The translations under genes and the position numbers were made by a program. A DNA stretch of 64,000 nucleotides from Streptosporangium oxazolinicum (lineage in GTDB: Bacteria; Actinomycetota; Actinomycetes; Streptosporangiales; Streptosporangiaceae). The notes beneath the pieces are model-generated. The model did not search any database. It was given only the letters and a program-made list of their open reading frames with translations, and was not told where the DNA came from. How positions within the stretch are numbered: position 1 is the first letter of the stretch; every line of letters begins with the position of its first letter. Where the stretch lies: contig NZ_BAABAQ010000007.1 in assembly GCF_039537505.1 (NCBI RefSeq), positions 1 through 64,000 of the forward strand, in the 5' to 3' direction. Of this stretch, positions 33,162 through 42,049 are shown in pieces.

Positions 33162-35032
33162 AGTCGCGCCTCCTCGATGTCCGGGTCCGCCGACAGCAGC
33201 GCGCGGTACTCGGGCACGTTCGCCATGAGCTCGTGGTGCTCGCCGACGTGCGCGATCGTGCCGTCGAGCAGCAGGGCCACCCTGTCGGCGAGGAGCACGG
33301 TGGAGGCCCGGTGGGCGACGACGATCCCGGTCGCCTCGCGCAGCACGTGCCGGAGCGCCTCCTCCACCAGGGCCTCGGTCTCGACGTCCAGGGCCGACAG
33401 GGTGTCGTCCAGCACGAGGATCCTGGGACGGCTGAGAACCGCGCGCGCCAGCGCGAGCCGCTGGCGCTGGCCACCGGACAGGGACATGCCCTGCTCGCCG
33501 ATCCGGGTCTCCAGCCCCCACGGCAGCGCGTGGACGAACCCGGCCTGGGCGATCCGCAGCGCCTCCGCGATCTCCTCCTCGCTCGCGTCGTGCCGCCCCA
33601 GCGTGAGGTTCTCCCTGACGCTCATCGAGAACAGCGTCGGTTCCTCGAAGGCCGTGGCGACCATCGAGCGCAGCGTGGGCAGCGGCAGGTCGCGGACGTC
33701 GACCCCGTCGATCGTGACCCGGCCCGCGCCGACGTCGTGCAGCCGCGGCACCAGGGAGGTCAGCGTGGTCTTGCCGGAACCCGTCGCGCCCACGACCGCC
33801 ACCGTCTCTCCAGGCCGCACCTCCAGCCAGACGTCGCGGAGCACCGGTCTCCCGTCGCCGGGGAAGGTGAAGCCCGCCCCCTCGAAGCGCAGGTGCCCCC
33901 GGGGCCGTTCGATCACGCCGGTACCCCCGACGATCTCCGGTTCGGTGTCGAGCACCTCCATCACCCGGTCCGCCGCGGTCATCGCCTCCTGGCCCATCGT
34001 CAGGATGAAACCGAGCGCGGAGACGGGCCAGACCAGCTGCAGCATCAGGGTGGCGAAGGCCACCAGCGTGCCCAGCGTCAGCGTGCCGGAGCCGACCGCC
34101 AGGGCGCCGAGCAGCAGCACGAGCGCGAGGGTGATGTTCGGGATCACCTCGAGGAAGGTGAAGAACCTGGCCGACAGACGGACCTTCTCCATCGAGGTCC
34201 CGTAGACCTTCAGCGCCTCTTTCTCGAAGATCCCGGAGACGTACGGGCCGCGGCCGAACGCCTTGATCGTACGGATGCCGGCCGCCGACTCCTCGACGAC
34301 CGTGGCGAGGTCGCCCTGCTCGTCCTGGACCCGGCGGGAGATGGTGATGTACTCGCGCTTGAAGCGCAGGGTGGTGAATACGATCGGTACCGCCGAGACG
34401 ACGACCAGCAGCCCGAGCGGCCAGTACATGTGCAGCAGCAGCCCGGTCACCGTCGCGATCTGGACGGTGGTCAGGACGAGGAAGAGCAGGCCGAAGCCGA
34501 GGAAGCGCCGGATCGTCGACAGGTCGGTCGTCGCCCGGGACAGCAGCTGGCCCGACTGCCAGGAGGCGTGGAACCCCATCGGCAGCCGCTGCAGGTGGCC
34601 GTAGAGGTCGTCGCGGATCCTGGTCTCCAGGCCCAGGACGGCGGCGGCCAGCAGCCACCGTCTCAGGAAGACGAGCAGCGCCTCGGTCACGCCCAGCCCC
34701 AGGGCGAGCAGCGCGAGGGGAGGCACGGCCCCGGTGTCGCCCCGGGCGACGGGGCCGTCGATGATCTCCCTGCCGATCAGCGGGATGGTGATGCCGATCG
34801 CGACCGCGGCGAAGGACAGCACCCAGATGGCGACCAGGCGGGTGACGTACGGGCGGAGGTAGGACTTCAACCGCCACAGGGAGCCCGCCCTGGCACGGCG
34901 CGCGGGGAGGGGCCGCGAGGCCGGGGATGTCGGGGGCGTCAGGGGCGTCGGGGGCGTCGGGGGCGCTGTGTCGGCGGCAGGGGTGTCGGCGTTGTTGGCA
35001 CTGGCTGTGGTGGGTCCGGTGTCAGGGGGCAT
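33158..35032 (-). CDS. ABC exporter half-transporter, first subunit (degenerate ATP site)
   Basis: A 624-residue half-transporter with a Pro/Thr-rich N-terminal tail (TPPTPLTPPTSPASRPLP), six helices and an ATPase domain: Walker A GATGSGKTT, signature LSGGQRQR, Walker B ILVLDDTLSALD. The catalytic Glu after Walker B is replaced by Asp, the usual mark of the non-hydrolysing site in asymmetric exporters. Its stop overlaps the partner gene. The ATG at 35032 lacks a clear ribosome site; a start further in is possible. Confidence 0.9.
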   Translation of the reverse strand: MPPDTGPTTASANNADTPAADTAPPTPPTPLTPPTSPASRPLPARRARAGSLWRLKSYLRPYVTRLVAIWVLSFAAVAIGITIPLIGREIIDGPVARGDTGAVPPLALLALGLGVTEALLVFLRRWLLAAAVLGLETRIRDDLYGHLQRLPMGFHASWQSGQLLSRATTDLSTIRRFLGFGLLFLVLTTVQIATVTGLLLHMYWPLGLLVVVSAVPIVFTTLRFKREYITISRRVQDEQGDLATVVEESAAGIRTIKAFGRGPYVSGIFEKEALKVYGTSMEKVRLSARFFTFLEVIPNITLALVLLLGALAVGSGTLTLGTLVAFATLMLQLVWPVSALGFILTMGQEAMTAADRVMEVLDTEPEIVGGTGVIERPRGHLRFEGAGFTFPGDGRPVLRDVWLEVRPGETVAVVGATGSGKTTLTSLVPRLHDVGAGRVTIDGVDVRDLPLPTLRSMVATAFEEPTLFSMSVRENLTLGRHDASEEEIAEALRIAQAGFVHALPWGLETRIGEQGMSLSGGQRQRLALARAVLSRPRILVLDDTLSALDVETEALVEEALRHVLREATGIVVAHRASTVLLADRVALLLDGTIAHVGEHHELMANVPEYRALLSADPDIEEARL

Positions 35033-35423
35033 CGGTGGGCGGCACGCTCCTCATGGTGTTCTGACGGGGTGAGAGCCGTCCGGGGCATGGCAGGCCGGAA
35101 CGCCATCCCCTCTCAGCCGGTCTCACCCGCGCCACCGCTCCCGGTGGGTGCCCCGTCGGATCACCGCCACCCGCGTGATACGGGCGACCATTCAGTTTCC
35201 GCACCCGGGTGCGGCGTCGGCAACTGATTTGACGGTCGGCGTGGTGTGATCTCCAGGCCAGGGTGCCCATTGACCACGGATCCTCTTTCGGAGTAAAGGG
35301 TCCGAGTCCCGGGACGGGTGCGGGTGACGGCTTTTCCGGCTCACCGGGACGGGCATTGTCGTAGCGCCGGAATAGGGGGGCTAAAATGCCCGGTGGTGTC
35401 GAGCGCGAGGAGGCGGCCCCCCG
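35033..35423. other. Divergent promoter region with a 16-bp palindrome
   Basis: No gene. It separates the ABC exporter (minus) from a UTRA-domain regulator (plus). A perfect palindrome, CCGCACCCGGGTGCGG, lies at 35199-35214 and could be an operator for either gene. Confidence 0.5.
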
Positions 35424-36230
35424 ATGGACCTGAAGACGCTGCACGACGTTTCCAAGCTGAGCGACCCTATCGAGCGGGCGCGGATTCTGAGCCGTCTCAT
35501 GACCGACGAGCAGGAGCTTGTCGCGGAGGCGGCGAAGATGCGCCGCCAGGCGATCGCCGAGGCCCGTGACTCCGGGATGAGTCTGGAGGACATAGGGACC
35601 CGCCTGGGCGTGTCCCCGGGCCGCATCTCCCAGATGAGGAAGGGACCGGCGGCACGCGCCCCCGAGGGGCCCGCGGTCCGCGCGCCGAGGGTCCTGGTGC
35701 GGCGGACGCTGCCGACCGACCCCGCCGTGCGGGCCTCCGCGTCCCTGTTCCTCGCCGAGGCGGAGAGGCAGGGCGTCACGCCGGGCCGCAGAATGCTCTA
35801 CGTGGGCCCGGAACCGGCCGGTGAACAGGTGGCCGCCTGCCTGCGCGTCGAACCGGGCGCCGAGGTGATCGCCCGCCGGAAGATGATGACGGCCGACGGC
35901 ATCCCGGTGCGCGTCGCCACCAGTTACTTCCGGGCGGACCTGTTCGGGGGGACCCGCCTCGCCGAGCCCGGGTTCGTCGAACCGTCACTCCAGTCGGCGC
36001 TGATCGCCCTCGGCCACACCTTCGGTCACGCCGAGGAGAACCTGACGGCCCGCCCGCCGACGTCCTTCGAGTACGAGACCCTGGAGCTCGAACCGGGGGA
36101 GTGGGTCGTCCAGGTCCTGCGCGCGGGTTACTCCGACGACGACACGCCCGTTCACGTCCTGGAGACCATCTGCGCCGCGAACCGGCACATCTTCCCGATC
36201 GGCCAGGTCTCCGGGCACGACGAATTCTGA
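35424..36230 (+). CDS. UTRA-domain regulator with a sigma-like helix-turn-helix
   Basis: A 268-residue protein. The N-terminal third has a charged helix (LSRLMTDEQELVAEAAKMRR) and an HTH, GMSLEDIGTRLGVSPGRISQ, of the sigma-70 region 4/XRE kind. The C-terminal UTRA ligand domain starts near RRTLPTDPAV and includes GAEVIARRKMMTADGIPVRV, TSYFRADLF and QVLRAGYSDDDTPVHVLETI. GntR/HutC proteins have the same ligand domain on a winged helix, so this is a domain swap. AGGAGG lies upstream. The neighbouring MFS gene or the divergent ABC exporter may be its target. Confidence 0.8.
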   Translation: MDLKTLHDVSKLSDPIERARILSRLMTDEQELVAEAAKMRRQAIAEARDSGMSLEDIGTRLGVSPGRISQMRKGPAARAPEGPAVRAPRVLVRRTLPTDPAVRASASLFLAEAERQGVTPGRRMLYVGPEPAGEQVAACLRVEPGAEVIARRKMMTADGIPVRVATSYFRADLFGGTRLAEPGFVEPSLQSALIALGHTFGHAEENLTARPPTSFEYETLELEPGEWVVQVLRAGYSDDDTPVHVLETICAANRHIFPIGQVSGHDEF

Positions 36231-36404
36231 CTCTGAAAAGGGCCGGAAAAAAGGGGAGGACGTGGGGGACGCGGTGGTTGTAGGGTCTGGGGCATGACCT
36301 GGCGACATTGATTCTGAACGATCGGTCGGTCCGGCGCGAGCTGCCGTGGACCTCCGGAGATGCCGAGCATCCCGAGTCCGCACAGTCTCCGCGAGAAGGA
36401 CCTC

Positions 36405-37667
36405 ATGACCACTTCTTTTCACCGTACGCCTGAAAGGCGTGCGAAGCGCTTGGCCGCGACGTTCTACGTCTACAACCTCTTTGATGAGTTCGTCCTCTTC
36501 TACCCGTTCTACGCGTTGTTGTTCGTCGACACGGGTCTGTCGACCGCCGAGATCTCCTCGCTCCTGGTGGTCTGGTCGGTCACCTCCATCGTGCTGGAGG
36601 TTCCCTCGGGGGTGTGGGCCGACGCCGTCTCGCGGCGCGCGCTGCTCGCCCTGGCGCCGCTGCTCGCCGCCGTCGGCTTCGCCCTGTGGGGCATGGCCCC
36701 CTCCTACTGGGTGTTCGCCGTGGGCTTCGTGCTGTGGGGCGCCGCGGGAGCGCTGCAGTCGGGCGCGCTGGAGGCGCTGATCTACACCGAGCTCGACCAC
36801 CTGGGCGAGACCGGCCGCTATGCCGCCATCATGGGCCGCGCCCGCGCGGTCGGCACGGGCGCGGCCGTGCTGTCCATGGCCGTGGCCGCCCCGGTGTTCG
36901 CCGTGGGCGGCTACTCGCTGGTCGCAGCGGGCAGCGTCCTGGCGTGCGTGCTCGCCGCGGTGGCCGCGCTCGCCTTTCCCGAGCATCGCGTACGTCCCGG
37001 CCGGGAAGGTGAGGCGGCCAATGCCGATGAGGAGGAGACGCCGGAGGGCGGCTACGCCGCGATCCTGCGCGAGGGGCTACGGGCGGCGCGGGCCGACCGG
37101 TCGACGCGCCGGGCGCTGCTGCTGGTACCGGCGGTGACGGCCCTGTGGGGTGCGCTGGAGGAGTACACCCCGCTGCTCGCGATCGGCACCGGCGTCGCCG
37201 CGCACGTCGTGCCGCTCCTGGTGCTTCTGGTCTCCGTGGGCGTCGCGGCCGGTGGCGTGCTCGCGGCGGCCGGGCGGAGCTTCACGGACCGGGAGTTCGC
37301 CGCGCTCCTCGCGTTCGGGGCGCTGACGCTCGGCGCGGGCGCGGTCAGCGGTGTCGCGGCGGGGTTCGTCGCCCTCGCGGTGGCCTTCTGCGTCTTCCAG
37401 ATGGCGACCGTGCTGGCCGACGTGCGGCTGCAGGAGAGCATCACGGGCCCGGCCCGCGCCACCGTGACCTCGCTGGCCGGGCTGGGCACCGAGGTGGGCG
37501 CCATCTTCGTCTACGGCGGTTACGCCGCGGCCTCGGCACTGACCGGTCATGCCGCGATCTTCGCCGTCTCCGCGGTGCCGTACGCCGTCCTCGCCCTGGT
37601 CCTGTTCCTCGGCGGGTCCCGCTCGCGGAGGGCCGAGACCGCCAAGGTCCCGCTCGGCGATCCGTGA
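36405..37667 (+). CDS. MFS transporter
   Basis: A 420-residue, 12-helix major facilitator protein: NLFDEFVLFYPFYALLFVDT in helix 1, VVWSVTSIVLEVPSGVWADAVSRR at the A-motif and an acidic central loop (ANADEEETPEGGY). The ATG at 36405 follows AGAAGGACC; an upstream in-frame ATG at 36360 lacks a site. It lies 174 bases downstream of the UTRA regulator on the same strand. Substrate unknown. Confidence 0.85.
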   Translation: MTTSFHRTPERRAKRLAATFYVYNLFDEFVLFYPFYALLFVDTGLSTAEISSLLVVWSVTSIVLEVPSGVWADAVSRRALLALAPLLAAVGFALWGMAPSYWVFAVGFVLWGAAGALQSGALEALIYTELDHLGETGRYAAIMGRARAVGTGAAVLSMAVAAPVFAVGGYSLVAAGSVLACVLAAVAALAFPEHRVRPGREGEAANADEEETPEGGYAAILREGLRAARADRSTRRALLLVPAVTALWGALEEYTPLLAIGTGVAAHVVPLLVLLVSVGVAAGGVLAAAGRSFTDREFAALLAFGALTLGAGAVSGVAAGFVALAVAFCVFQMATVLADVRLQESITGPARATVTSLAGLGTEVGAIFVYGGYAAASALTGHAAIFAVSAVPYAVLALVLFLGGSRSRRAETAKVPLGDP

Positions 37668-37737
37668 GGCGTGAGGCGTGAGGTGAGCCGGTCGGGTTGA
37701 GCCGGTCGGAGCGGGCCGGTCCTGGCTGATCGGCCCG

Positions 37738-37767
37738 GACCGGTGCGGGGCGGGCTCCGCACCGGTC
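37738..37767 (+). terminator. Hairpin after the MFS gene
   Basis: GACCGGTGCGG (37738-37748) pairs perfectly with CCGCACCGGTC (37757-37767) around an 8-base loop, 70 bases past the stop codon and before the convergent gene. Confidence 0.65.
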
Positions 37768-37887
37768 GGAGCCCGCGCTTACCGGCCGGTGCGGGTGGCC
37801 CCGGTCGGAGCCCGCCTCTTCATCGGCCCGTGGGGGCGGTTCCGGTCGAAGGCTGCCTCTTCGTCGGCTCGTGCGGGCGGTTCCGGC
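37767..37887. repeat. Three imperfect 39-41 base tandem repeats
   Basis: Units begin at 37767, 37806 and 37847. Each starts CGGAGCCCGC or a variant, has a CTCTTC(A/G)TCGGC-like middle and ends GGCGGTTCCGG or a variant. They lie between convergent genes and encode nothing evident. Confidence 0.65.
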
Positions 37888-37915
37888 CGGTCAGGCGTGG
37901 CGGATCGGGCCGGGG

Positions 37916-38878
37916 TCAGCGCTTCGTGAAGCGCGGCAGGCCCAGCTCGGAGAAGACCGGGCGGTGGTCGGTATCCGGGAGGTGGTGGACGCCGAAGGTC
38001 CTGATCGCCATGCGCGAGTCGGCGAATATGTGGTCGATCGTCACGCCGGGGACGGGCTCCCAGCCCTGCTGCGGCCAGGTGGCCGTCAGGCCGTGCCCGG
38101 TGGCGTCGGCCGCGTCGCGGTAGCCGCTGTCGAGCAGGTCGCGCACCAGCCGGTGGTCGAGGGTTGCGTTGAAGTCCCCGGCGAGCACCCGCAACTGCCC
38201 GCCCGCCCTGGGCAGCGCCCGCAGTCCCTGCTCCCAGCACGGCACCCTGTCGCCGTACCGGGGCGCGCAGGGGTGGACCGAGACGACCTCGATCTCGTGG
38301 CCGCTCGGGTGCTCGATCACCCCGCGTGCCTGCCGGAACCTGCCCAGCTCGATCAGCGGCCTCTCGGCGATGGGATGCTTGGAGTAGATGCCCGAGCCCC
38401 ACACCCCGTCGACCGCGCGGTCCACGACGTGGGGCATGCGCTCGCGCAACCCGGCTCCCTCCAGGCGTTCGCGCGCGGCCGGGGTGATCTCCTGGAGGGC
38501 CAGCACGTCCGGGTCGAGGGAGCGTACGAGTTTCATCAGGACGTCGGTGTCGCCCGCGCCGACGGCGAGGTTCGCGGCGAGCACCCGCAGCCGCCCCCCG
38601 TCGGCGGCGGGCCGGTCGCCGTCGCCGAAGTGGCGGGGGAGCACGGCCGTCGCCAGCACCGCGCTCGTGACCAGGGCGAGGGCCGCGGCCGTCCAGCGGC
38701 GCAGGCCCAGGGCGAGGAGCAGCGGGATCGCCGAGGCCGCCGCGACGTACGGCGTGAACGCCACCAGGGCGACCCACTGCCAGACGGGGGTCCACCCGCC
38801 GGCCCTGAGCACCGCCCAGGCCGCGAAGGGCAGCACCGCCGACCAGACCAGCAGGCTCACCCATCTCGATCCGATCAT
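37916..38878 (-). CDS. Endonuclease/exonuclease/phosphatase-fold membrane protein
   Basis: A 320-residue protein with three N-terminal hydrophobic helices (residues 5-85) and a C-terminal EEP domain: RVLAANLAVGAGDT, DPDVLALQEITP with the metal-binding Glu, VVSVHPCAPRYG, LAGDFNATLDH and TIDHIFADSRM with the late Asp-His pair. The active site looks intact and would lie outside the membrane. Relatives cleave phosphodiesters in nucleic acids, lipids or inositol phosphates. No partner gene. Confidence 0.87.
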   Translation of the reverse strand: MIGSRWVSLLVWSAVLPFAAWAVLRAGGWTPVWQWVALVAFTPYVAAASAIPLLLALGLRRWTAAALALVTSAVLATAVLPRHFGDGDRPAADGGRLRVLAANLAVGAGDTDVLMKLVRSLDPDVLALQEITPAARERLEGAGLRERMPHVVDRAVDGVWGSGIYSKHPIAERPLIELGRFRQARGVIEHPSGHEIEVVSVHPCAPRYGDRVPCWEQGLRALPRAGGQLRVLAGDFNATLDHRLVRDLLDSGYRDAADATGHGLTATWPQQGWEPVPGVTIDHIFADSRMAIRTFGVHHLPDTDHRPVFSELGLPRFTKR

Positions 38879-38975
38879 GCACCCGGAGCGTAGTGGTCTC
38901 CTGTGCAGTTTCGATGGAGATTGGCGGTTTTATCCGCGTAGCTGGGAGCGCCGACGATGACGCGGGAGACCGGGG

Positions 38976-40034
38976 TCAGTCACCCCGGGTGAGGTCGTAC
39001 GCCTGGGCGATGAGCTCGTAGGAGCGGGTCCGGGCGGCGGAGTCGTGGACCATCGTGGTGATCATCAACTCGTCGGCCTCGGTGCGCTTGCGGAGGTCCT
39101 CCAGCCCCTGCCGCGTCCCGGCGGCGTCCCCCAGCACCACCTTGGACAGGTAGTCGTCGAGGAAGTCCCGCTCGATCGGGCTGTACGGGTAGTTCTCGGC
39201 CTCCTCGGGCGTGGGGATCGGCTGCGGCGCCCCGCGCCGCAGCCGCAGCATGGACAGCCCGCCGGAGCGGGCCAGGCGCAGCGCCTGCTCGGGGGTGTCG
39301 GCGGCGACCGCGGAGACGCCGATCATCGCGTACGGCCGGTCGAGGACGGCGGAGGGCTCGAAGGACGACCGGTACAGCTCCAGGGCCGGGATGGTGTTGT
39401 TCCCGCTGAAGTGGTGCGCGAACGCGAACGGCAGGCCGAGCATCCCGGCGAGCTGGGCGCTGAAGCCGCTGGAACCGAGCAGCCAGATCGGCGGGCGGCC
39501 CGACTCGGGGGAGCGGGGCACCGCGACGACCCGCTCCAGCGGGTGGCCCGGCGGGAACGTGCCGTCCAGGAAGGCCGTCAGCTCGGCCAGCTGCTCGGGG
39601 AAGTCGTCGGCGTCCAGGCCGTGCCGCCCGCGCAGGGCCCTCGCCGTGGCGGGGTCGGTGCCGGGGGCCCGGCCGAGCCCGAGGTCGATGCGGCCCGGGT
39701 GCAGGGCGTGCAGGGTGCCGAACTGCTCGGCGACCACCAGCGGGGCGTGGTTGGGCAGCATGACGCCGCCGGACCCCAGCCGGATGCTCCTGGTCGCGGC
39801 GGCCAGATGGGCGATCAACACGGCGGGCGAGGAACTGGCCACGGACGGCATGCCGTGGTGCTCGGCCACCCAGATCCGGTGGTAGCCCCACTCCTCCGCG
39901 CGCCTGGCCAGCTCGGTGCTCGCCGCCAGGGTCTCGGTGGGTGTCACTCCCGAACCGACGGTCGCCAGCTCCAGGATCGACAGGGGTACCTCGGAGGAGC
40001 CGCGGGCCGTCCCGCGGATGTCGTCAACAGCCAT
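38976..40034 (-). CDS. LLM-class (luciferase-like) flavin-dependent monooxygenase
   Basis: A 352-residue luciferase-like protein of the single-subunit bacterial type: PLSILELATVGSGVTPTETL at the N-terminus, HRIWVAEHHGMPSVASSSPAV, IRLGSGGVMLPNHAPLVVAEQFGTL and GRIDLGLGRAPGTD. These are standard for the family that uses reduced FMN or F420. The ATG at 40034 has only a weak ribosome site. It stands alone; substrate unknown. Confidence 0.9.
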   Translation of the reverse strand: MAVDDIRGTARGSSEVPLSILELATVGSGVTPTETLAASTELARRAEEWGYHRIWVAEHHGMPSVASSSPAVLIAHLAAATRSIRLGSGGVMLPNHAPLVVAEQFGTLHALHPGRIDLGLGRAPGTDPATARALRGRHGLDADDFPEQLAELTAFLDGTFPPGHPLERVVAVPRSPESGRPPIWLLGSSGFSAQLAGMLGLPFAFAHHFSGNNTIPALELYRSSFEPSAVLDRPYAMIGVSAVAADTPEQALRLARSGGLSMLRLRRGAPQPIPTPEEAENYPYSPIERDFLDDYLSKVVLGDAAGTRQGLEDLRKRTEADELMITTMVHDSAARTRSYELIAQAYDLTRGD

Positions 40035-40206
40035 GTAGGCGGCAACCAGGCGGAGCAGGGGTTTATTTCTGGTCTACGACCATCTCGATCATCGGCGCCC
40101 CGCCCTCGGAGGCGCCGCGACCCTGACCGGCCTCACCTGCGGCGACGTCCACAGCGTCTACGACGCCGGTAACCGGGTGATCGGGATGGACCTGTGGACC
40201 TTCTGC

Positions 40207-40240
40207 CGATATGTCGCCCTCGGCCCGGCGCGACATATCG
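40207..40240. promoter_or_regulatory. Inverted repeat CGATATGTCGC / GCGACATATCG
   Basis: CGATATGTCGC (40207-40217) and GCGACATATCG (40230-40240) form a perfect 11-bp inverted repeat with a 12-base spacer, just past the 3' end of the small secreted protein gene. Closely similar half-sites recur at 44788-44824 before a membrane protein gene, so a common regulator is possible. Confidence 0.5.
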
Positions 40241-40272
40241 TTTCGTTCGTCTGCTCCTGCCCGGCCGGTCGG

Positions 40273-40677
40273 TCAGCAGGTCACGATGACGCGGGTGTGT
40301 TCGATGTCCGTCACCTTGTACCACTTCGGGCCCGGGTATTTCAGCCAGGGGTTCACCGCGTCCTTGCCCGGACAGTCGGTGTAGATGAAGAACCCGTCCG
40401 CGTCGACGACGCCGACGTCCTTGGAGCTCTTGCCCGGTGGCACCCACACCCAGTTGTCGGGGGTTCCGATCCAGTTGTTGGTGACGCGCAGTGAGGCGTT
40501 CGAGCCGAAGTGGTTGTAGATGACGCCACACAGGGTGATGCCGAAATCGGTGCACGTACCGAGCGTGGAGACGTCACCGCTGCCCGAGCCGGTGCCGGGA
40601 TCGTCGGCGTGCGCCGGTGAGGTGGACAGCGCGGCCGACAGAAGTAACGTGGCGGCGGCGTACTTCAGTTTTCCCAC
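40273..40677 (-). CDS. Small secreted protein with four cysteines
   Basis: A 134-residue protein with a signal peptide (KLKYAAATLLLSAALSTSPAHA, cleavage expected after AHA). Mature part has four cysteines: GTCTDFGITLCGV, TDCPGK and the C-terminal VIVTC, probably two disulfides. Start is GTG at 40677, with AGGAGAT upstream. No family recognised. Repeated aromatic/Gly patches (NNWIGTPDNWVWVPPG, KYPGPKWYKV) suggest an extracellular beta fold. Confidence 0.7.
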   Translation of the reverse strand: MGKLKYAAATLLLSAALSTSPAHADDPGTGSGSGDVSTLGTCTDFGITLCGVIYNHFGSNASLRVTNNWIGTPDNWVWVPPGKSSKDVGVVDADGFFIYTDCPGKDAVNPWLKYPGPKWYKVTDIEHTRVIVTC

Positions 40678-40969
40678 AATGATCTCCTGTTGTGTCAGTG
40701 CGATCACGGACGTGACGGGCCCATCCAAGATTGGAAGCTGAGATCTTGGCTATCTGTAAGGTTCCAGGGAGTCGCGGAGGCCGGGCCTCGGCCCCCCGTC
40801 CCTGGTGACCGCGCTGACCGATCGAGTTCGCGGTCGTCCAGGTCGGCGAGTTCCTGGCAGGGCCACGCCCGTCCTGAAGCACACACGCCGGGCCGGACGG
40901 CGGGCGGTGCGAGGCCACTGCCGTCGACGCCGCGCCGGGGGTCGGCGCGACGTGCTCCTGTTCGGTCGT

Positions 40970-41650
40970 CTACGGCAGCTGCCAGAACGGGCCTGTGAGG
41001 CCGCATTCATCGAGGAGCCCCTGGTTGTGCTCCCGGCTGTGCGGCTGGAACCCGGGGGCCAGACGATCGCCGTACCACGGGCCGGCCAGTCGCCACATGG
41101 CCGTCGCCTCGGCGATGTAGCCGGTGCCCGGTGCGTTGTCGGTCGTCCACCGCTCGGCGTGAGCGCGGTCGCAGAACGCGCGGATCATCGTGCAGGTGCC
41201 GACCACGTCGTCCCACCACTCCTTGGCGGGCCGGGGAATCCGGACCGCGAGATCCACGGGGGGCGGGAGCTGCGGGCCTGCCTGGAAGCTGATCGGGGCT
41301 CCGCACCGCGGACATGCCGTGTCGATGCGGACGTCCAGGTGGAGGGCGGCGCTGATGCCGAAGGAGTCCCACGCGCATCCGCCCCACCAGCGGCGGTCGT
41401 CACGCCCGTCCAGCGGTGTCACGACGAACGCCATCGGTGCGGAGGTGAACGGGTGGGCCATCCGCACCGCATCCCCGTCGGGAGTCAGGACCAGGGCGTG
41501 CTCCTCCGCCAGGTCGTACAAGATCTTCTGGATCGCGTCGACAGTGCTCCGCGTTCTGCGTGCCAGCTCGGCCACCGACGGTGCGCGCCCCTCCGATGCG
41601 AACGTCTCATAGACAAGATCGCGCACTCTCCGCGAAACCGGCGTTCTCAA
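40970..41650 (-). CDS. Alkylmercury-lyase (MerB) family protein
   Basis: A 226-residue protein read from TTG at 41650, chosen for the strong GGAGAGGGG six bases upstream; an upstream ATG would add about 105 residues without support. A winged-helix N-terminus (SVAELARRTRSTVDAIQKI) precedes the MerB core. The catalytic residues align: C92 and D95 in GGCAWDSFG, and C153 in VGTCTMIRAFC; TACPRCGAPI matches another conserved cysteine segment. MerB cleaves carbon-mercury bonds. No other mer gene is nearby, so the substrate is uncertain. Confidence 0.75.
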   Translation of the reverse strand: MRTPVSRRVRDLVYETFASEGRAPSVAELARRTRSTVDAIQKILYDLAEEHALVLTPDGDAVRMAHPFTSAPMAFVVTPLDGRDDRRWWGGCAWDSFGISAALHLDVRIDTACPRCGAPISFQAGPQLPPPVDLAVRIPRPAKEWWDDVVGTCTMIRAFCDRAHAERWTTDNAPGTGYIAEATAMWRLAGPWYGDRLAPGFQPHSREHNQGLLDECGLTGPFWQLP

Positions 41651-41884
41651 AGGTGTCCCCTCTCCTGCGTGCTGATCCGGCTCATCTCCGAGCGGCCTCC
41701 AGTCTCCAACGAGCTCGTCCTCGTCCGGCACACGCGCCCCGCGGCATCCGGATCCGAGGGGCTGGCCCGTGCCTGGAGCGCCGGTGATGACCAGGCGGCG
41801 CCCGATCACCCGGGCCGCCACGCCGGATCCGCCCCGTGACCGCACGGGGCCGTTCGGAGCCGTGATCACGTGGCCGGAAAAGGG

Positions 41885-41913
41885 TTGGACGGGATGATGT
41901 TCGGGCTTGTAGC
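41885..41913 (+). promoter_or_regulatory. Possible promoter of the leader-rox unit
   Basis: TTGGAC (41885-41890), a 17-base spacer and TGTAGC (41908-41913) make a plausible vegetative promoter about 40 bases before the leader ORF. The overlapping GGGCTTG resembles half of the rifamycin-associated element known upstream of rox-type genes, but the second half does not match as I recall it. Confidence 0.35.
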
Positions 41914-41952
41914 TTGCGGTTGACCGTGACACCGCGCCAGGAGGTGAGACCC

Positions 41953-42012
41953 ATGAACGCCGCATCGATGTGGGTGCTCCCCCTTCCCGTCACGGCCGGG
42001 CGATTGACGTAG
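41953..42012 (+). CDS. 19-residue leader peptide upstream of rox
   Basis: MNAASMWVLPLPVTAGRLT, followed by TAG. It has the best ribosome binding site of the neighbourhood, AGGAGGTGA, five bases before its ATG. It ends 50 bases before the rox start, and a hairpin lies in between. The hydrophobic Pro/Leu/Val core is reminiscent of leader peptides that stall ribosomes. I do not know this peptide from any described system. Confidence 0.6.
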   Translation: MNAASMWVLPLPVTAGRLT

Positions 42013-42019
42013 GTGTCGC

Positions 42020-42049
42020 CGGGAGCGCCTCGCCACCAAGGCACTCCCG
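42020..42049 (+). promoter_or_regulatory. Hairpin between leader peptide and rox
   Basis: CGGGAG (42020-42025) plus GCCT (42027-42030) pair with AGGC (42039-42042) plus CTCCCG (42044-42049), with one C/A mismatch and an 8-base loop. The rox ribosome site (GAAAGG) begins immediately at its 3' foot, 14 bases before the ATG. It could act as attenuator or block translation. Confidence 0.55.

Noticed and set aside
41900..41920. Rifamycin-associated element upstream of rox
   Set aside because: Only one half (GGGCTTG) resembles the palindrome I recall; the second half does not match, so I do not call it.
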